DNA of 64,000 nt from Ascarosepion bandense. Its lineage: Eukaryota; Mollusca; Cephalopoda; Sepiida; Sepiidae. Both the position numbers and the translations under genes were made by a program. Positions 43,056-52,839 of the stretch are shown in pieces (position 1 is the stretch's first letter; each line of letters opens with the position of its first letter). The stretch spans positions 1,987,001 to 2,051,000 of the forward strand of contig JBBBDQ010001269.1 of the NCBI GenBank assembly GCA_037127315.1, written 5' to 3'. Below the pieces are notes generated by a model, which was not told the DNA's origin, made no database searches, and saw only the letters and a list, made by a program, of their open reading frames with translations.

Positions 43056-43373
43056 CAGTCATTTAAGTGCCATACGTGATACACGCTTTGGCGATCATAC
43101 CTAGAAAAAGGCATAACTGACTGGGCCGAAGAATATCCCGCAGTACGTTGCTAATGCTTTCTGCGGTAGACTGGTTGCCTGCCAAGCTATAGAACCCAGT
43201 CTGTTTTATTATTTAACCCATAACTGAAGAAAAGAGACGGATTAATACCTTTCTTAACGGTATTTGTGCGAAAGTGAATGCAATGAGTTTAACTGTAATT
43301 CAATCTCAGTTTCCCGATTTGTCATTCCGAGTCGATATCCACTGCACCACAAAGCACATCCGCTCTAACTAGA
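43056..43373 (-). mobile_element. SINE-II copy
   Basis: Minus strand, with both the TTAACTGACTGA-type end (as CAGTCATTTAAGTGCC) and the head complement (TCGATATCCACTGCACCACA). Confidence 0.85.
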
Positions 43374-43599
43374 AGCCAGTACAAACCCGATGTATTTAAC
43401 CACTCACGGTTGAAACCCTCTCTGGTGAGACTCTCGAATCAACTACAGATGATTTGGCCCACATAGTTCTGAGCCATACGTAAGGTTGGCGTACCAGCTC
43501 AAACTCTATGAGATATTTAATCCCGGAATCTAAATATTTGGAACTCAGTTTTGGAGTTGAAAGAAATATAATTTCAACACAATTGTATGCACCTCAACT
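43374..43599. other. No gene recognised
   Basis: Unclassified. Confidence 0.4.
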
Positions 43600-43960
43600 A
43601 CGGATAAAAAGTATATTTGGCAATATTGTTATAAAGAAATATTTTTATTAATTCATTGCATATACAAAGATGTATTGCTGGTATTTTTGCTAAAGAAATA
43701 TATTATTATTCTTTCATAGTCTTTTGTTGGGGTTTCCTATTTAGCCATAGCTGGTGCCCTGTCAGAGGCTACCACCATGGGTCAGAGTGGACATGGGAAC
43801 TACAGCAATTAAGATTTGGTTCCCCTCCCGATCAGAATCCTTGCAACCGGATGTAGTTTATCGTCATACCCAGGATACCAGGAAATATGGGTTTTATTTT
43901 TGGTTCGGAAGAAGTAGTAAGTCGATAGTCGACAAATATAACAATCATTATTATTAAAAT
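43600..43960 (+). repeat. Unclassified interspersed repeat R3, copy 1
   Basis: Shares with 44930-45250 and 49000-49330: a T/A-rich lead with ATGTATT units, then TTTCATAGT, GGTCAGAGTGGACATGGGAA, CAATTAAGAT, and GGATGTAGTTTATCGTCAT. All three copies are on the plus strand. No coding frame or tRNA-like head seen. Confidence 0.65.
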
Positions 43961-43992
43961 TCTTAAAATGCTAAATAATGAACATAAATAAT

Positions 43993-44065
<73 letters not shown>

Positions 44066-44113
44066 CAGAGAGAGAGACAGACAGACAGACAGATAGACAG
44101 ACAGACAGAGATA
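43993..44113. repeat. (CA)n(TA)n(GA)n(GACA)n compound microsatellite
   Basis: CA run at 43993-44033, TA run to about 44056, then GA and GACA units to 44110. Confidence 0.95.
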
Positions 44114-44114
44114 A

Positions 44115-44285
44115 ATAAGGTTTATTACCAACATTATAAACTACCTGATGAGACAATGTTTTTTAATGTCGAAACAAAATGTGCAGTTTTGTCGTAGATT
44201 GTGCATGTTCTAAACGAAATTTATATTCACTGCTCTATTTCTATATTTTAAATTAATGTTTTGAACGTTGTAAATATTTTCTCCG
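44115..44285 (+). mobile_element. Penelope-like element terminal fragment
   Basis: Matches the 3' end of the element at 31740-31860 (GATAAATA, then the hammerhead motif, then CATGTTCTAAAC). No coding part is present. Confidence 0.65.
44141..44197 (+). ncRNA. Hammerhead-ribozyme-like motif 2 with GUC site
   Basis: Helix I: CTAC (44141-44144) with GTAG (44194-44197). Core: CTGATGA (44145-44151) and GAA (44171-44173). Helix II: GACA/TGTC plus one inner pair across one mismatch. Helix III: ACAAAA (44174-44179) with TTTTGT (44187-44192), a perfect 6 bp. The cleavage triplet is GTC (44191-44193), the preferred hammerhead site. All conserved core positions are present. Confidence 0.85.
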
Positions 44286-44288
44286 TTG

Positions 44289-44289
<1 letters not shown>

Positions 44290-44323
<34 letters not shown>
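44290..44323. repeat. (TA)n microsatellite
   Basis: Pure TA run next to the 3' end of SINE-I on the minus strand. Confidence 0.95.
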
Positions 44324-44326
<3 letters not shown>

Positions 44327-44602
44327 TCCGAAGACAGATCTGTTTCGCGGCAACACAGCTATTCAGTACGGTTAGACATCCGATTGAAACCCGGCCGAAT
44401 TGACGTCAGTCGGCGATTCTACCTCTGAGCTCGAAGGTGGTTGATTTTTAGCGTGTAATATACCATGTTGACACACGCCAGTAGTTAGAGTGTTCTAATT
44501 CATTACTGAATGAATGCTAGAGTAGCTACTGTTTTTTCAAAGTCTACCATTCTTCCAGAGGGCTAAATCGCGGGGTGAGAGCGTAAATAATCATCTGAAG
44601 GC

Positions 44603-44607
<5 letters not shown>
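44324..44607 (-). mobile_element. SINE-I, copy 3
   Basis: Minus strand. The B-box-like region is GGCCGGGTTTCAATCGG and the A-box-like region is GCTCAGAGGTAGAATCG. The 5' body is shared with 19100-19240. Confidence 0.85.

Positions 44608-44662
<55 letters not shown>
44607..44662. repeat. (AT)n microsatellite
   Basis: About 55 bp of pure AT. Confidence 0.95.
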
Positions 44663-44667
<5 letters not shown>

Positions 44668-44691
44668 TGAGTGTCATTTTAACTGAGTAGA

Positions 44692-44732
44692 TTCATGCAA
44701 ATTCATGCAAATCATGCAAATTCATGCAAATA
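44692..44732. repeat. Tandem ATTCATGCAA array
   Basis: About four 9-10-bp units, giving ATGCAAAT at 44695, 44705, 44714 and 44724. ATGCAAAT is the octamer recognised by POU-family factors. Confidence 0.85.
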
Positions 44733-44929
44733 ACCTGACGAGCGAGAACATCATAACGGTGTCCTTACGAACGTTGAAGTTGGCATGAATCTGCTCAGTT
44801 ATAGAATCAAACACTTTGTAATTGCCAACGCTTTATCTTTACCCTAATTTCGAGCACCTTACGAAAAAAAATGCTTGCCAAATTACATGATTGTCCAAAT
44901 TTAATTTGATTTTCTTGGGAACATTAGAA

Positions 44930-45250
44930 TTTTTTTTTAAATAACGTAATGCTGGTAATATTTAAAAAAGTGTATTGCTGGTATCTTTTTACAATTAAAA
45001 TTTATTGCTTGCACCTTCATTATAGAAATGTATTTCTACAATTTCATAGTGCTTTGAAATAAGTTTAGAGTTTTGCTCATAATGGGGACCCTAAGAGGTA
45101 CTACCCACCCGAATCAGGGTGGACATGGGAAACACAGCAATTAAGATGTGTTACCACGCTCCTCAGAATCTCAAGATCAGAGGCTTTGCTGCCTAAGGCA
45201 GTTCATCGTCATATTCAGGACAACAGTTCGTCTAACAAGTTTGAAAGTTG
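44930..45250 (+). repeat. Unclassified interspersed repeat R3, copy 2
   Basis: Same block order as at 43600-43960: ATGTATT units, TTTCATAGTG, CAGGGTGGACATGGGAA, CAATTAAGATG, GTTCATCGTCAT. Confidence 0.65.
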
Positions 45251-45339
45251 AAACCATAAAGTAAGTCTCTATTAAAGAGCATAAACATAAATATTAAAAA
45301 ATCCTTTAACTACCATAATTAAACCTTCCTACCTGCAAC

Positions 45340-45648
45340 GGATGTGCGTTGTGGTACAGTGGATATCGGCTTGGAACGAGAAATCGGGGAGCCGACTTCA
45401 AATTCTAGTTGAATTCATTGCATTCACTTACGCGCAAATACCCTTGGGAAAGGTATTAATCCGTCTCTTCCTTCCAGTTATGAGTTAAATAACAGGACAG
45501 ATTGGGCTCTATAACTTTGATGGCAACCAATCTACCGCAGAAAGCAATATCAACCTATTGCGGGATAATCTTCTGCCTCGTCAGTCATGTCTCTTTCGAG
45601 ACATGATCGCCCAAGCGTTTACCATGTATGGCACTTAACTGACTGACC
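45340..45648 (+). mobile_element. SINE-II, near full-length copy
   Basis: Head GGATGTGCGTTGTGGTACAG to end ATGGCACTTAACTGACTGA. Confidence 0.9.
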
Positions 45649-45654
45649 TGCAAT

Positions 45655-46860
45655 TGGAATGGATAACGCTAGTCTCCCGGAAAAGAAACGCACAGCGACT
45701 ACTTCGCCTTACTTTCTTTTAACAAACCAGAAATGGAACGACTATATCGAATCAATAGCTGCATCTAGCAGGTCGGTGCAAAAGTTTTTGCCGATTTAAA
45801 ATTTCAACTTGAAAATGAAAAACTGTGTGTTTTTGAAAATCTTTATTCATAACAATAACGACCCTTGCGCTTTATATCTTGATTCTGTCTGTCAACAAGC
45901 TAATAAATGCTTCGCTTGTAAAATTTGTTAGGTTTTGATCTGAAATACGAAACTAACTCATGTTCAATCTCCTGTTAACCTAAGGCCACCTAAATGATTT
46001 TGGAATCCTCGAAATAAGTGATAATCCGAAGGAGCTAGGTCAGAAGAATATGCAGCATGGGACAAGATAGTACTTCTCCTCACCTGTGACAAGCCTACCC
46101 CACAAAGGTGACTGGAGGTGTCGTGAAAGCAAAGATTCGCAAAAAGAAACACGTTGTCGCACATTGTCTGGAGAACATGGGTGAGAATATTGCAAAAAAT
46201 ATAAATGCTGTTTAATAATCTGAAAGAAAAAGTTATAAATTAATCACAGTGATATGTTTAAGTAATAACAATATGCATAAAACAAATTACAATGATTTAA
46301 AATACCCTTTTTACAAACCAACAAAATTTCTTGAACCGACCTGATATTTCTAAGATTTTTGGGTAACTGTGTCGTGCCAGTAAGCTTTTTCACGTTAGAA
46401 TCGATCTGGCTTATTGATAAATCTTTCATTCGTTTGTGCAGTGAATACTGTTGTCAAATTTAATTAGCTACTCCTGTTTTTCATCTCAACGTACTTGAGA
46501 AAATCCAAAGAAGGATGTATACTTTAATCAATCCTGACTTGGCATCACGACTTCACTCATTTTCTCACCGACATCACTTCCCGCTGTCTTGTAATCATAT
46601 ATATTTATGGCAGCCTCTCTGCCAAGTATTTTTCACTGGTGCCCCACCACATGAATTTAAGGGTGCTACTAAACTGGGATATTGTTATCACCTTTTTTAC
46701 TGTTGAAACAGTTAAATGTAACTGCCACTTCGACTCTAACAGTTTCTTTTCTCACACCTTCCACCTGCGAAATTCCTTTCATTTTACCTGCTTCCCAGAT
46801 AACTACAATCTTCAAAAATTTAAATGCAATATCAATTACCATTTTCTATCTTCTTGAATA
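45655..46860 (+). mobile_element. Jockey-like LINE fragment interrupted by a mariner
   Basis: Left part (45655-45767) reads NASLPEK and KWNDYIESIAA. The right part resumes at 46347 with a decayed LCRAS.FF region, then SFIRLCSEYC (about 46430-46455), LEKIQRRMYTLINPDLASR (about 46495-46550) and the WNSLPH-equivalent region near 46770. Frames are broken in several places. The 3' tail is not recognisable. The mariner at 45768-46344 splits it at a TA. Confidence 0.75.
45768..46344 (-). mobile_element. Mariner-type transposon, internally deleted, 577 bp
   Basis: TA duplications at 45766-45767 and 46345-46346. Inverted ends are GCAGGTCGGTGCAAAAGTTT on the left and TCAGGTCGGTTCAAGAAATT on the opposite strand. 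On the minus strand (45964-46164) the transposase C-terminal motif LSHAAYSSDLAPSDYHLFRG is visible, holding the third catalytic Asp of the mariner D,D34D triad. The N-terminal half is missing. Not autonomous. Confidence 0.85.
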
Positions 46861-46869
46861 TCGTTCATC

Positions 46870-47462
46870 TTTAACCCTTTCCTCAATATCACGTATCTTC
46901 TTCTGTGTGCCATGTCCTTTCATGACATAGGCGATCATGGCTTTCCGCGTCTGGCTATTACTGGTCGCTTTTAGCACGCCTTTTTCTGTTACACCATGCA
47001 ACCCTCGTTCCATCATCCACCTGATTAGGTCCTTTAAATATGTCATCTGCTGCTTTCCTCTGTCTCTTTTTCCCTCTATCTGGCCTGTTAGTATCAGGTT
47101 CTCGAACCCTCTTTCCTCATTGAATGTTCCAGGACCTTCAGCTGTCTCTTCCTAATGTTCAGTATTAATTTCTTTTTCGTTTTCATAATTTCTATGACCT
47201 CATCATTCCTCACATGCTCGATCCATGATATCCCTAGCATCCTTCTGTAGAACCACATTTCTGTTGCTTAAAGTTTTTCCTTCATCTTCAATGATATTGT
47301 CCAACATTCACTGCCATATTGAAAAAATTATATCACATAGCAATTCAGTACTCACTTCTTTGTTTCTAACGAAATTGTCCTGTTTCTAAATACTTGACTT
47401 AACTTCTGGAATGCTTCCTTGTGCTTTTGGATCTCAGGAATATAATTGTCTGCTGTCTGCTA
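46870..47462 (-). mobile_element. RTE-like LINE 3' part
   Basis: Minus-strand order: KLSQVF-like and NCYVI regions (about 47330-47400), a decayed SECWTISL (about 47285-47320), RRMLGISWIEHVRNDEV (about 47200-47250), then GLIR/DLIRWMMERGLHGVTEKG (about 46975-47035) and VMKGHGTQKKI at the end (about 46895-46930). Moderately decayed. Confidence 0.75.
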
Positions 47463-47463
47463 C

Positions 47464-47692
47464 ATCTTCTTCTTCTATGTGCCATGTCCTTTCAGGACGT
47501 AGCCAATCATGGCTTTCCACATCTTCCTATGCCTGGTGGCTCTTAGCACGCGTTCTCCTGTTATACCACGCAAACCTCGTTCCATTATCCACCTGATTAT
47601 GTCCGTCAAATATGTTATCCGCCACTTTCCCCTGTCTCTTTTTCCCTGTAGTCTTTCACGCTCTGTACACACCTTATGGAGATCCAAAGGCG
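47464..47692 (-). mobile_element. RTE-like LINE 3' end, separate insertion
   Basis: The open minus-strand frame (47478-47687) reads ERLQGKRDRGKWRITYLTDI, IRWIMERGLRGITGERVLRA and IGYVLKGHGT, then the GAA tail. It abuts the previous fragment head to tail. Confidence 0.8.
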
Positions 47693-47714
47693 TACTGGCA
47701 TGACCAAGAGTGCA

Positions 47715-48525
47715 TTCTAGATGCTTAGTAGAGTACTAAGAGACAAGAAAAGTGAGTAATGGATTGTTATTTGATGTCTGTCCTTCAATATGGCAGCAAT
47801 ACTAGATATATCTCATCAAAGATGAAGGAAAGACTTGAAGTAACTGAAATGTAGCTCTACTGAAGGATGCTGAGGATACCATGGACGTACACATGAGCAA
47901 CGACGAGGTTTTGGAAAAGATAGACACTAAGACTGAAACTCCTACTTAACATCAGGAAAAGACATCTGAAGTTTTTAGGACATGTAATGAGAAAGGATGT
48001 GCGTCGTGGTGCAGTGGACATCTACTCGGAACGAGAAATTGGGAAGCCGAGTTCGAATTCCAGTAAAATTCCTTTCATTCACTTACGCGTATATACCCTT
48101 GGGAAAGGTATCAATCCATCTCTTCTCTAAAGTTATGGGTTAAATAATACGACAGATTGAGTTCTGTAGCCTTGGTCGGCAACCAGTCAACCACAGAAAG
48201 CAATAGCAACCTACCGCGGGATAATCTTCTGCCCAGTCAGTAATGTCTATTTCAAGACATGATTGCCAATGCGTGTATCACCTATGGCACTTAACTGAGT
48301 GAATGAGAAAGGAGGGCTTGGAGAAACTGATGCTTACCGGACGGATAGAGGGGAACTCAACGCATGGCATACTTCATGAACTTGTGCAGATGGCTGGGGA
48401 AACAGGGATTGAGTGAGATAACATGAGAAGGGGAATTAAAAGCTCAAGGGATAGGGAGATGTGAAGGACCATTATCTTTTACGTCTTGAAGGGACATGGC
48501 ACGTAGAAGAAAAAGATCTTCCTGT
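47715..48525 (+). mobile_element. RTE-like LINE 3' part split by a SINE-II
   Basis: Left part 47715-47997 (CYLMSVLQYGSN region to the end of the FLGHVMRK-equivalent). Right part 48302-48525 (GGLEKLMLTGRIEG to VLKGHGT and the GAA tail). The SINE-II at 47998-48301 lies between, flanked by a 12-bp duplication of LINE sequence. Confidence 0.85.
47998..48301 (+). mobile_element. SINE-II inserted in an RTE-like LINE
   Basis: Complete copy, from TGTGCGTCGTGGTGCAGTGG to TATGGCACTTAACTGA. AATGAGAAAGGA flanks it at 47986-47997 and 48302-48313. Confidence 0.9.
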
Positions 48526-48999
48526 GTACTAGTAGCTCACCCCCATTGTTGAGAGAGAAATGATTAAAAATCAATTGATAGTTTTTGTAGGAACTTTTTC
48601 AGTGTCATAATACCAGGTTTGAAGAGTGAAACAAAATATTTTCTTTTAACATAGTGCGTATTCTCAAATCTTTAATATACTATGACCTTTTTTTTTTAAC
48701 GTAAACATATTTATATCACTTTTTCTTTGAAAATTATGGGATTTATATTTTTATTTCTTTCTTGTTCGTTTTAAACGTTTTATTTATTTATTTATTCATT
48801 TATTTATGTCATAGAGCATACACTGGAGATTGAGTTTGACTTTTGTTTAACGGTATATCAACACATCTGTGAGTTATTTAACGCCAAAAAGGCGGGGTTT
48901 TATGGCATTTTTTAAATGTTCGGTTATAGTAAGAAGGTAGATTTAGTCAGATTTTAATTAAATTTTTTAAATTTTTTTTATTTTAGAAAACTGAAAATA
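48526..48999. other. AT-rich stretch, no gene
   Basis: Contains a (TTTA)n run at about 48779-48807. Confidence 0.5.
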
Positions 49000-49335
49000 T
49001 CTAGGTTTTTTCTTAGAATTTTTTACTTCAAACTGTGTTATGGTAATAATTTTTCTTTAAAAATGTATATTTTTCTATAAAAGTCTATTTTTATGTATAT
49101 ATTTTGATAAAGATGTATTTGTATATTTTCATAGTGGTGTGACCCCAGTTTTGGGGCTTAAATTTCTGCCATAGGTGGGACCATAACAGGTGCTACCACT
49201 CCGGATCAGAGTAGACCTGAGAACAACAACAATTAAGAAGCGGTTCCATGATCTTCACAATCTCCCAATCCGTGGATTTGCTGCCGGATGCAGTTTACCG
49301 TCATGTCCAGGATTTCCATTATAGATTAAAGTAGC
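49000..49335 (+). repeat. Unclassified interspersed repeat R3, copy 3
   Basis: TTTTCATAGTGG, GGATCAGAGTAGACCTGAGA, CAATTAAGAAG and GCAGTTTACCGTCATGTCCA align with copies 1 and 2. Confidence 0.65.
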
Positions 49336-49339
49336 TAAG

Positions 49340-49367
49340 GGTTATGGCTAGGGTTAGGGTTAGGGTC
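49340..49367 (+). repeat. Short interstitial telomere-type repeat
   Basis: GGGTTATGGCTAGGGTTAGG then GTTAGGG: about four TTAGGG-type units, the first two imperfect. They are joined directly to an RTE-like LINE fragment. Confidence 0.85.
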
Positions 49368-49588
49368 TCTTTTTCCTTCTATCTGGTCTGTCAGTATCAG
49401 GTTCTCCAAGCCCTCCTTCCTTATTGCATGTCCCAGGAACTTCAGTTGTCTCTTGCTGATGCTCACTGTTATTTTTATTTTCAATGCCATTCTTTCCAAA
49501 ACCTGATCATCTCGGTTCATGATATTCGTTTATCCTTCTATACATTTCCGTTGCTTCAATTTTTTTTCCTCATCTTTGTTGAGATCAA

Positions 49589-49590
<2 letters not shown>
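49368..49590 (-). mobile_element. RTE-like LINE fragment
   Basis: The minus strand reads ERMALKIKITVSISKRQLKF, LGHAIRKEGLENLILTDQIE and GKR, then meets the telomere-type repeat. The 3' end of the LINE is missing. Confidence 0.8.

Positions 49591-49623
<33 letters not shown>
49591..49623. repeat. (GT)n microsatellite
   Basis: About 32 bp of pure TG. Confidence 0.95.
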
Positions 49624-49625
<2 letters not shown>

Positions 49626-50130
49626 GAGAATAGATTAAAAAAAATGATCTCAAATGAATTAAACAGAAAGAAGAAAGAATGAGGTTGAAGTTTTTAAGAA
49701 AGGAAGAATAAGCTTTCTTTTTGATTAAAGAAAGAGAATTCAGAAAAGTGGATAAAACAAGATGGTTATTATGAAAGAAGAAGGCAGGAAGCGAAGGAAT
49801 AACTTTAACTTTATTAACGTTTTGAGAAGAAAGAAAAAAATAATTGAAAGAATAAGATATACATAAAATAAAAAGAAAATAAAGAAAATACTTAAAAATG
49901 TAAAAAAGGAAATTAAATATCATCAGAAAATAAAAAAGAATAATCTAGAAAAATAAAATTTCAACATAAATATAAAATATATACAGAAAAAAATATGGAA
50001 TGAAATTTAATGCCATAAAAAAAGAAAAGTTGAAACATTGAAAGAAAAAATTTAAAAAAGTAAAAATAGAAAAACCAACGAAAAATAGTCGATGATTGTT
50101 TCAACAGATGGTTGCAGTAAGAATGTGTAA
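49624..50130. other. A/G-rich stretch, no gene
   Basis: Purine-rich on the plus strand (GAAAGAA-type words) without a strict period. Confidence 0.6.
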
Positions 50131-50438
50131 TGGGTGTGTGCTGTGGTGCAGTGGTTATCGGCTCGGAACGAGAAATCTGAGAGCCGAGTTCGATTTCCAT
50201 TGAATTCGTTGTATTTACATTCATACCTTTGGAAAAGTTATGAATCTGTGGCTTTTCTCTCTAGCTATGGGTTAAATAACAGAACAGATTGGGTTCTATG
50301 GCTTTGGTTGGCAATCAGTCAACCGTAGAAAATAATGGCAACATAGTGCGGGAAAATCTTCTGCCCAGTCAATCATGACGCTTTCGAGACCTGATTCTCC
50401 AAGCGTGTATCACGTCACGCATGGCACTTGATTGACTG
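50131..50438 (+). mobile_element. SINE-II copy (diverged)
   Basis: Head GTGTGCTGTGGTGCAGTGGT to end GGCACTTGATTGACTGAC. Confidence 0.85.
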
Positions 50439-50474
50439 ACGGACAAAGGGTGGACAGAATATAAGACGAAGGAA

Positions 50475-50763
50475 AGTCAGTTAAGTGCCATACGTGATAC
50501 ACGCTTTGGGCGATCATGTCTCAAAAGAGACATGACTCACTGGGTAGAAGATTATCCCGCAGTAGGTTGCCATTGCTTTCTGCGTTATACTGGCTTCTAG
50601 CCAAGGCTATAGAACCCAATCTGTCCTGTTATTTAACCCCCATAACTGCAGGGAAGTGGCGGATTAATACCTTTCCCAAGAGTGTTTGTGCGTAAGTGAA
50701 TGCAAGGAATTTAACTGGAATTCGAACTCGGCTCCTCGATTTATCGTTCCGTGTCGATATCTA
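50475..50763 (-). mobile_element. SINE-II copy in opposite orientation
   Basis: Minus strand, from GTCAGTTAAGTGCCATACGT to the head complement CGTTCCGTGTCGATATCT. With 50131-50438 it forms an inverted SINE pair 36 bp apart. Confidence 0.85.
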
Positions 50764-50854
50764 AGAAAAAAAGAAAATATACTTAAAATAGAAAGAAATA
50801 AGAAAATTAAGGAGGCGAGATAGAAAGAAATACTTTTTAAGCACAGCTTAGATG

Positions 50855-50955
50855 TGACACAAGGCCGAAAGCATTGGGCGCTAAGTGAGGATCGAACTCA
50901 CTTGCAAGGATTCTAGCAAGACACGCTTGCCAACCATTACACCTCGTCAAGTGGC
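50855..50955 (-). mobile_element. SINE-III-like tRNA head
   Basis: The best-preserved tRNA-like head in the window. On the minus strand, an A-box-like GGTGTAATGGTTGGCAAGCG (about 50924-50944) and the B-box GAGTTCGATCCTCAC (about 50890-50904) are followed by GCTTTCGGCCTTGTGTCAC. It could be a SINE head or a tRNA pseudogene. The shared CGGCCTTGTG extension in three places favours a SINE. Confidence 0.6.
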
Positions 50956-50959
50956 CGAC

Positions 50960-51400
50960 AGAAATAAAACAAAATGAGTATTTTGAAAGAAAAATACCTG
51001 AATGAAAGAAAGGAGATAAAATAATCCGAAATAAAGAAGAATAATTTTTAATGAATTGACCTAAGAAAGAAAAGATGTTAATAAAAAAAGTGAAATAAAA
51101 TAAAAGGTGAGAGAAATATTATCAAAGAAATCAAATAACGTTTAAAGGAAAGGAAAGAAAGAAATGGCGCGAAAAAAATAAAAGGCGCGAAAAGCGAGAG
51201 GTCAAAATTAAAAAAAAAGAAAGATGTCATGACAAAAATAAGACAGACGTGAAAAAAAAAATCAAAAACCAAAAAATGCATAACCGTATGATCAAGCCGT
51301 AAGAATCTTTCAGACGTTAAAAAGACATACGTTCCAAGTAAGAAATTAAAGAAAAATGCAGTAGCCAATCACAAAACGACCACGTAGCGAATTCGTCGGA
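50960..51400. other. A/G-rich stretch, no gene
   Basis: Purine-rich plus strand similar to 49624-50130. Confidence 0.5.
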
Positions 51401-51869
51401 AATTATTTCCTATAGAAAAGACGTACTGCGTTTAGCATATAACTTTTTTCCTTCTTTTATTCCTCTTCCCACCCTGCCGAAATCGACATAATCACTATTT
51501 CAAGAGTTCTTGAAATGCTGCCACTTTGTCATATTCAAAGGCCAAGAAAAGAAAACATTTCAATCGCTATGATTTTCGCTGTTTTTTCTTTTCTTCTTGC
51601 TTCCCAGCGTATGTCTAATAGAGCTTCATTGTCTCTTTCAATGTCGAATCTACGAAATTGTAGACAATACACTATAGTATCCAGAGTATTATTTTATATT
51701 AAATGACGATAAACCGTATTACCTGTTCGTCCATATAAATGTTAGCGCTTGCTATGATCCAGAAGTATCTTATTCAAACGTTGACAATATATGTGCATTT
51801 ATAGGAAGGTTAACAATTAACAACATAGATAGAAATACTAGGCTAAGATTGAAGTGTGGGGAGCTGGTT
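51401..51869. other. No gene recognised
   Basis: No family match or credible frame. Confidence 0.4.
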
Positions 51870-52315
51870 AATGTTTCTTTTGTTCGGCCTTGTGTCAGAC
51901 TTAACTGAACTCCCTACAGATTGTAAGTTTTATGTTGAATAATATTCATCAGAAGGGTTTTCTTCAGAAAGTTGGTTCTCGGTAGTTGGAATGTGTGGAT
52001 TAGTGTAGAAGAGTGGAATAATAAAATATACATTCTGAATGTTGAAATAGAAATTTAGAAGAAATTTAAAAGAAGGAAAAGAGTTGTAGAAATTGATGTT
52101 CGTTGATAAAGTTATGAGTAAAGTTCGTGTTAAATCAGAAAGCATTATTTAGGTATTAAAGAGTTCTTACAAAATGTTTGTCGCAGTAATTGTTGAGAGA
52201 GATAAAGATAAAATGAAAAAGGCACTATCTGAGCTCATCTCCGTGTTGATTTGAAGTTGCTGTTACATGTTAGTTCTGTGTCAGCAACCCGCCTCCTCTG
52301 ACTGACCGTGGCCGG
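51870..52315 (+). repeat. Left arm of a large inverted repeat
   Basis: Starts with TCGGCCTTGTGTCAGACTTA and aligns with the reverse complement of 52840-53290: CATCAGAAGG, GGAATGTGTGGA, GGAATAATAAAAT, TGAATGTTGAAATAGAAATT, GAAGTTGCTGTTACATGTTA and CTCTGACTGACCG. Identity looks like 65-75% with small indels. No coding frame. Confidence 0.75.
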
Positions 52316-52839
52316 TTAGAGACCATTCTTAAATATTCATTCCAGTAGGGTGGCTCAGTAAAGATTTTTTGCTTTAGCTATAGAAAAACCGTATTTCGTA
52401 TTTTGCAATTTGATGACCAACCAGGATCCAGATTTCCACTACAAGATCACGGTTCAGGCAATGATGCTTGTACTTATTTTGCCCTAGGAAGCACTGGATA
52501 TATTATAGGCATACCTACACTAAATGCAGCTTCATATTAAAAAAATATCTTATGTAGGCTGCTTTTTGATTATGTAAGCTTACCTAAGATATGGTGTGGC
52601 GGACAAGAAATTAATTAAAATCAACTCTCTTTTCTTTCACAAAAATTCACAATGACATGTGAAATTCTGGTTTTCCGAAATAGAAAAAGGATTGACCATG
52701 TGCTTAAAGAAAAAGTCGAAACCAGATTTTGCAAGTAGGTGTTAAATTGATTTTTGATAAATGGGAGCGACTTGCACGACCAAAAGGACTTCGCGTGGAA
52801 GTGCGAAAATATCTAGATTGCAATAAAAGGACTTCCTTA
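52316..52839. other. Spacer of the large inverted repeat
   Basis: About 0.5 kb without a recognised gene or repeat. Confidence 0.5.

Noticed and set aside
50855..50955. Functional tRNA gene
   Set aside because: A- and B-box-like words are present, but the acceptor stem does not close and the downstream CGGCCTTGTG extension recurs elsewhere, so a SINE head is more likely.
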